Shown here: positions 57,001-63,000 of the stretch, in pieces | Layout: each line of letters starts with the position of its first letter | Position numbering within the stretch: the first letter of the stretch is position 1 | Source of the DNA: Membranipora membranacea | Taxonomy: Eukaryota > Bryozoa > Gymnolaemata > Cheilostomatida > Membraniporidae | NCBI GenBank assembly: GCA_914767715.1 | Contig: OU612069.1 | Span: forward strand, 7,936,001-8,000,000 | Direction: 5' to 3' | Length of the DNA stretch: 64,000 bases | Translations under genes and position numbers: made by a program | Notes under the pieces: model-generated | What the model saw: only the letters and a program-made list of their open reading frames with translations | Database searches by the model: none | Told to the model about the DNA's origin: nothing

Positions 57001-60000
57001 TTTTTCAGATATACAATCACCAATCATTGACCAAAGTCATAACATGCCCGTACTTTATTTGCGCCAATTGAATTATGGTCATACGGCTATCAACCATCCA
57101 ACCTCGGGTGTTCCCACTTCACTTGGCTATTTGAATTAGCTCAGACTTATTTGGTCCGGTATAGGTTAACAACAAAATATTACTCAATCAGCATATCATT
57201 CACAATTCTTTCTAACAGCTCTGTGCTACAAAATTCCAAACTACAACATGAAAATCACCTTCCTCATTCTTTTACCAAAGTTATTGCTTGTGTATGTGAT
57301 AAAATATTTTCCGTGAAAATTATCCTGACAGTGACACTGATATTTTCAAACTTGCACATTATCTATTTCTGCATACATTCAGATAACAACTGCAAACGAT
57401 CAGGTCAGTACTTGCTATAAGTTTTAAAATATTGTCTCTGCAGTTATGCTATTATCATTGGTTGTTTTGATTATGTTAAATGTTGAAACTTCTTCAGTCG
57501 AATGTGGAAGTAGTGACTAAAATCCTGTTTAAGCCACACTATGGTCAACAGGAATGGCAGTCAACCATCTAATGATTCCCCAGCATGAACACAACACATG
57601 TGCGAGGTACTCGTATCACCAGCTACCTCAACATGACGACATTGAGATCACACACTGACTCTGTCCGGCTCACAGGGAGAGACTGTTGAATTAAGTTATG
57701 CCAGCACTCGACAATAACCTCTCCCTATGCTTATTGTGTATTTACATAATTTATCATTTTTTAAGCTTAAGGTCAACTATATGTGGTATGATCCAATAAA
57801 ACATTCATTGTAAAAATGTCATTTTGTCCATTTGACTGTTTTCGGGTTAGCATTTATTCCTCCATTGATTGTTTATTACAGATAGTGACTGAATGCCCTA
57901 GCTTCACAAGCTGTACAGCTGGGTTATTCTGTGTTCCTATGTGCTCTGAGTCCAGCGATTGTGGTGGAGGTCAAGTCTGTTCTGAAGGGAAATGTGCAGC
58001 CAGGTGTTCAACTCAACATGGTTGTGACACAGGGTATATATTCTATATTATCTTTAAATTACTGGCAAATTCGTGCTCATTGAATTCACTATAACTTATT
58101 GAGGCTGATTGAGGGTAGAATGATCAACCCATTGACAAATAATTTGCACAAACTGATCTACAAAATCACGGTTTGAATTAGCCACGGAGTGTTGAACTCT
58201 TAGGTGTCCATAATAATAGATAATTATGAAGATGATTAATTTCATACCTTAATATTGAAGATCAGCTTGTGCAAATTATTTGCCAATTAGGTGACAGTGC
58301 TGAAATTGCAGAATCATAATCGTAGTTTTGAGCTATACAGAATTTAATAAGCGCACATATATCTGTGTGGCAGCAGTGGTTAAAGCAAGACACACCTCTA
58401 CAGTTTTTGAACTGTTGTAGCTTTGAACCTATACGTACTCTGTTTTCCTAGTTTTTTTCACGGACAAACTAGATACTCACAAGATGCTATTCAAATTTAT
58501 TGTACTGCCTCGATACTCAAATTTAAAGCTACTGAATCTAATGAATGTTGCGAATATTAATGCTCTTACTAGGTTTGATGCAAACAAACAAAGAACATCT
58601 CTAGACTTGGTTGTGGTTTGCTAAAACATGGAAGAGAGAAGACAACTTACACAGGGATTTATTAAACTGCTTTCGATTGGCTTGTGACTTGCAGATTCGA
58701 ATGTAAAACTGGAAATAAACCAGTTTGTACTCATACATGCTCAGATAATCACCCATGTACTGATAAAGAGACATGTGACACCTACTGTCTCTCACCTATT
58801 GGGAAAGTATGTGATACAAACCAGGATTGTGAATTTCTGGACACATTTTACTGTGACAAGGACACTGGATTTTGCCGTTACATCAACAAATTGTTCAGTC
58901 CTTGTGGCTGGTGGCCACACTGTGGTAAGCATAATATTCTCAAAGTGGTTCTTCAAATCCCGCAGTCATCGACCACTGGGCTCAATTGATGCCCCAGGTA
59001 TACTTTGACCTGCCTTCAAACTAAGAGCATCTTGATACCAAATATGGCAGCTGCGCCCTTAAGGCACCTTTATTCCTCAGCCTTCGCACAGAGACATAAC
59101 TTGCAATTTCATCCCACATATTCGACCCACAATGATAAGGCAAACTCAATTGCATATGTTTTTAGAACACTATTTAAAAATACAATTATAATCATGAAAG
59201 TGTTTTTTGTATGTGACATCATTTGCACACGGTCAAAATTTCAGATGAAGAGCCGTTTATGAGTTCTTCTCTTTAGGGGTTTGATAATATTGAAACTAAA
59301 GTCTCATACACTAGTAGCAAGCGCTTTTAGCATGCCGATTGCAATAAATTTCGAAAAAAACTTGAACAGTGTTCTTATACTTGTTGACCATTTGTACCTG
59401 TTAATTACGACAATCCCATTTTCTCTGTATTTAACTTCGTTCAGTGTTTGACAGTTTCATATTTTTGCACAATGAAAAGAAACTGAAACATCCCGCCCCC
59501 CTCCCTGATGAGAGATTGTTCACAGATTTATAAATTCATTATTATTTACAAACAATTACTAAATGAAACAAACTAAGTAACAAACTAAACGAATTGTGTT
59601 TCAGGCCTAAATGAAGTATGTCATGTAAATGGTACATGCTCACTACGAGAAGATTGGGAGGGAAACCCCGTTGTCCATCCCTCATCAGTTATAAATACAA
59701 CAAGCTATACTTATGAAGTGGGGTTAGTGAATGAACGTAAGTATACAAAAGATTAAAAGCAAATTTTACTTATATGATGGGAGAAGGAATGTTCCAATAA
59801 ACAGATGTTTGAAATTCGCTTAAAACATCAATGCATCATCATTGAATAGAATGTTGGATAAAATTTTCATAAAAACCAAGACTGGTACTTAATACTATCA
59901 GAAGACTGGAGTAGAGAAAGAAAACGCTACAGAACAAAACTTGATTTGATAATTTTTAGCTTGCAAACTCAATATTCACTGCCGGCTTTACGAGTCAAAG

Positions 60001-63000
60001 CTACAAGAGTGTGTCTCCTATCACTGCTACTTCACCATGTATGCTGTGTCAGTGAACTCTTCCTTAGGCATATTGGGTAAGTTACACTTTTGTGTCTAAT
60101 AAAATAGGAAGACAGTTTGAATAAGTTTTCGAGATGATTGATATCATCCAGCAATCACATGCATAGAGTAGCTTCTTACCATTTGAGACTTTGTCTGTTG
60201 TTCTGTTGCTGTACAATATTAGGCTTTTTTGAAACAAATGTGTATAAAGTTTCTAAATTTCCGAGCTTGATAAATGACAGACCATTATCTTATGATAGAT
60301 ATGGTGTTTAGATATATTTAACAGCCAGGTAAATTTGTGTTCAAGCAGGCTGTAAGGTTTGAAAATATATAAGATATCCAAATCAGATATTTGCACATTA
60401 TAATTTTCATATCAGACGACTATGACGGTGATTATGATGGGCGTGCAGATAGCCCCCTTCCCGCAAGACTAGCGCTATCAGACGGAGTTTTGATGCTAAC
60501 TTGCGCAGAGTCATCAGCATGTGATTCTAATCAGATCTGTATGAACGGAGTGTGTGCCCTCAGGTGTAACTCTGATGATGATTGTGCCAATTTTCAGGTG
60601 ACTACACAATGAGTTCCCTCACTTAACCCTTGTGATGAATCATTTTCTATCTTAAGTGACCTGCTAATCTAAAACAATCAGCTGTCATATGATATTTCAA
60701 AATAATCATCTTTCTTGTCATATGGACTCAATGTGGCCTTGAAGCTTCAATGAAATTAAGACTGGGATTGTCAAAGCTGTTTTCCTAGCTAGTGAGCTTC
60801 AAAACAAGCACAAAATTGACCCTCTGGGACAACCAGAAGCTGTGTTATGAATCAATGAAACCGACTTTTTCAATATTCGCTCGTATGTTCGGAAAGCCTG
60901 GGTGTGAGGTCACATCAGGGTTTTCGACCAATATTCGACACTCTCCGTATATGGAACTAATAAAGTGAAACCTACTTTATTCCGCCAGATAATCTTCGTT
61001 ACTCTCCTTCAATATTTTGTTTTGGCTTAAATTCTATGATGACACTACATAAGTCTGAAGTTTCTAATGGTCGACGTGTGCGCAAAATGTGTGTTAATGA
61101 CCCCATAGCCCCCTTAGGCCTTACTTTGATAAGTCTTAACTATGTCGTCCTAGTTGGTCAATGGAGCTGTTCTTGTGCTCATTTTGAAGCTTATAGGCTG
61201 GAGTAGTGCTTCGTTAAAGGTAAACTTTACTCTATCATGATTCTTATTTGATTAAGTATAAGGATTTTGTGGGGGAGCTCTCTTGGAATCAATTAAACTT
61301 TATTTGATGCTAATATGGATTTCTCATAATGAGCTAGAGTCATTATTATTCAAACTTCTTCCTGTGTGTATTTTTTGCAGCAATATAGAATTCAATGTCA
61401 AAAATGATTGCTATTCATACTGCATATTCACTCACTCCTTTAGTCACAGTAAATGAATCACTATGTCTTCGAGATCTGATATAATGATTGATTGATTGAT
61501 TTATTAGCTATCACCAACATCAAATGTTGCGAAAAATGGATGCATATACTTTGTCATAATAAGAGCTTGCTACCAGTGATTGGAACTATGAACTGTAGTA
61601 CCTTTTGTTATTTGAAAAACACTTCCTGTGAATGCACAGGTTCTGGGTGTAAATATATAGAGGTTCCAGCTAAGTGATTTATTATTCTTTTCACTATATC
61701 ACATAGGAATGCTTCGCTGGATTGTGTTTGGAGATTTGCAGACCTGACGACAATGATGTTCTGCATTGCTCAAATATAAATGACAGGTGCCTAGAAGGCC
61801 TTTGTAGAGATATCTGCAGCCAAGGTAATAACAATCATTCCTTATCTTAATAATCAGCATTGCATTAGAATAATCTCACCAGTTACTGAAAATTATTATA
61901 GGGACAGAACATACATCTGAGGCGTAGACTACCTAGCAACGATATTGGAGATTTCCTGCCTCACATATGTGGCTAGTATAAAACGAAATCCACTTCATAT
62001 TCTCTACCAAATAAAACCACCAGTCACTAAAGACTCACATGGACAACTCCTTAATAATCGTTCTCGTACATCACTTTTCTCAAGGAGCCTTTTTATGCGT
62101 TTTTGTTAATCCTTCATTTTTGTTGACATGGTCTGATTTGTCTGATATGGACATTGATCGGTCAACATAAAGTAAAATGCAAAAAAACATCTGTAAAACA
62201 GTTCTGTTGGTCATCATAATACGGTCATTGGTCATTATGAAACAATTGACCGAGAAATCAGAATACTGCAAGCACAACTGTACCTACATAATTTATTGTA
62301 GGACTTGATTATATTAGATAAGTCAGTAGGTTGGCTAATACTTTCTTTGTTCTTTTGCTTACTAAATTTGCCTCAGCATGCCTTCCAACATACTTATTGA
62401 TTCTGGCAGCAAGTACTTATGTATTAATTTAGGTTTTCTATAGAGAAAATATTCATAGCTTCTCTAGGTTATTGTAAATGACTACCATGGTCCCATGCGT
62501 CGAATTTGTGGTTCCATTCGATTTTGAATTATGAATGCTAACAATTTCAATGATGGAAAAACATGAAAAACATTACTCTTTGAAGGCTTTGTGTGCAAGC
62601 GCGCTATCCATTCAGCCACACCGACTATTCGGAATTTGTTTGATTCAACACGGTATGTGTATTGGCGTCAAAAAAGTCATTCGTCGCAATCGGAATTTGA
62701 CTTAAATGCCATTTCCATGGGGCGATTATTCCCGAACTCCTTAGGAAATCGCAACATGGGACCATAGTGATTGAATAGGAAGCACAGGTACTATAGATAA
62801 AAAATTGTTTCTGTTATTGAAAACTATTGTTAAGCCTTGGAATCGATTAAATTAGTTTAATCAGTAGTGGTAACTTTTGAGTTACCACTTTAATGAGTGG
62901 TAACTTTTGGCCTGTACAGTACCTTGAAACCATACATACCCAACTTAGGAACAGTAGCCCTCACTCTTGCCTAGAAACTCTTTGAGTTTTCTCAATGTGA

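Larger units (their letters stand above)
30887..60597 (+). repeat. Tandem block copy B (38 exons, 2036 codons)
   Basis: Second complete block; exon 1 of B to exon 1 of C is 30,820 bp. All 38 exons have exactly the lengths seen in copy A. Protein differences from A number about 54 by hand count. The extra 1 kb over copy A comes almost entirely from six introns: 4 (+386), 14 (+178), 20 (+1108), 26 (-165), 27 (+248) and 30 (-749). Confidence 0.93.
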
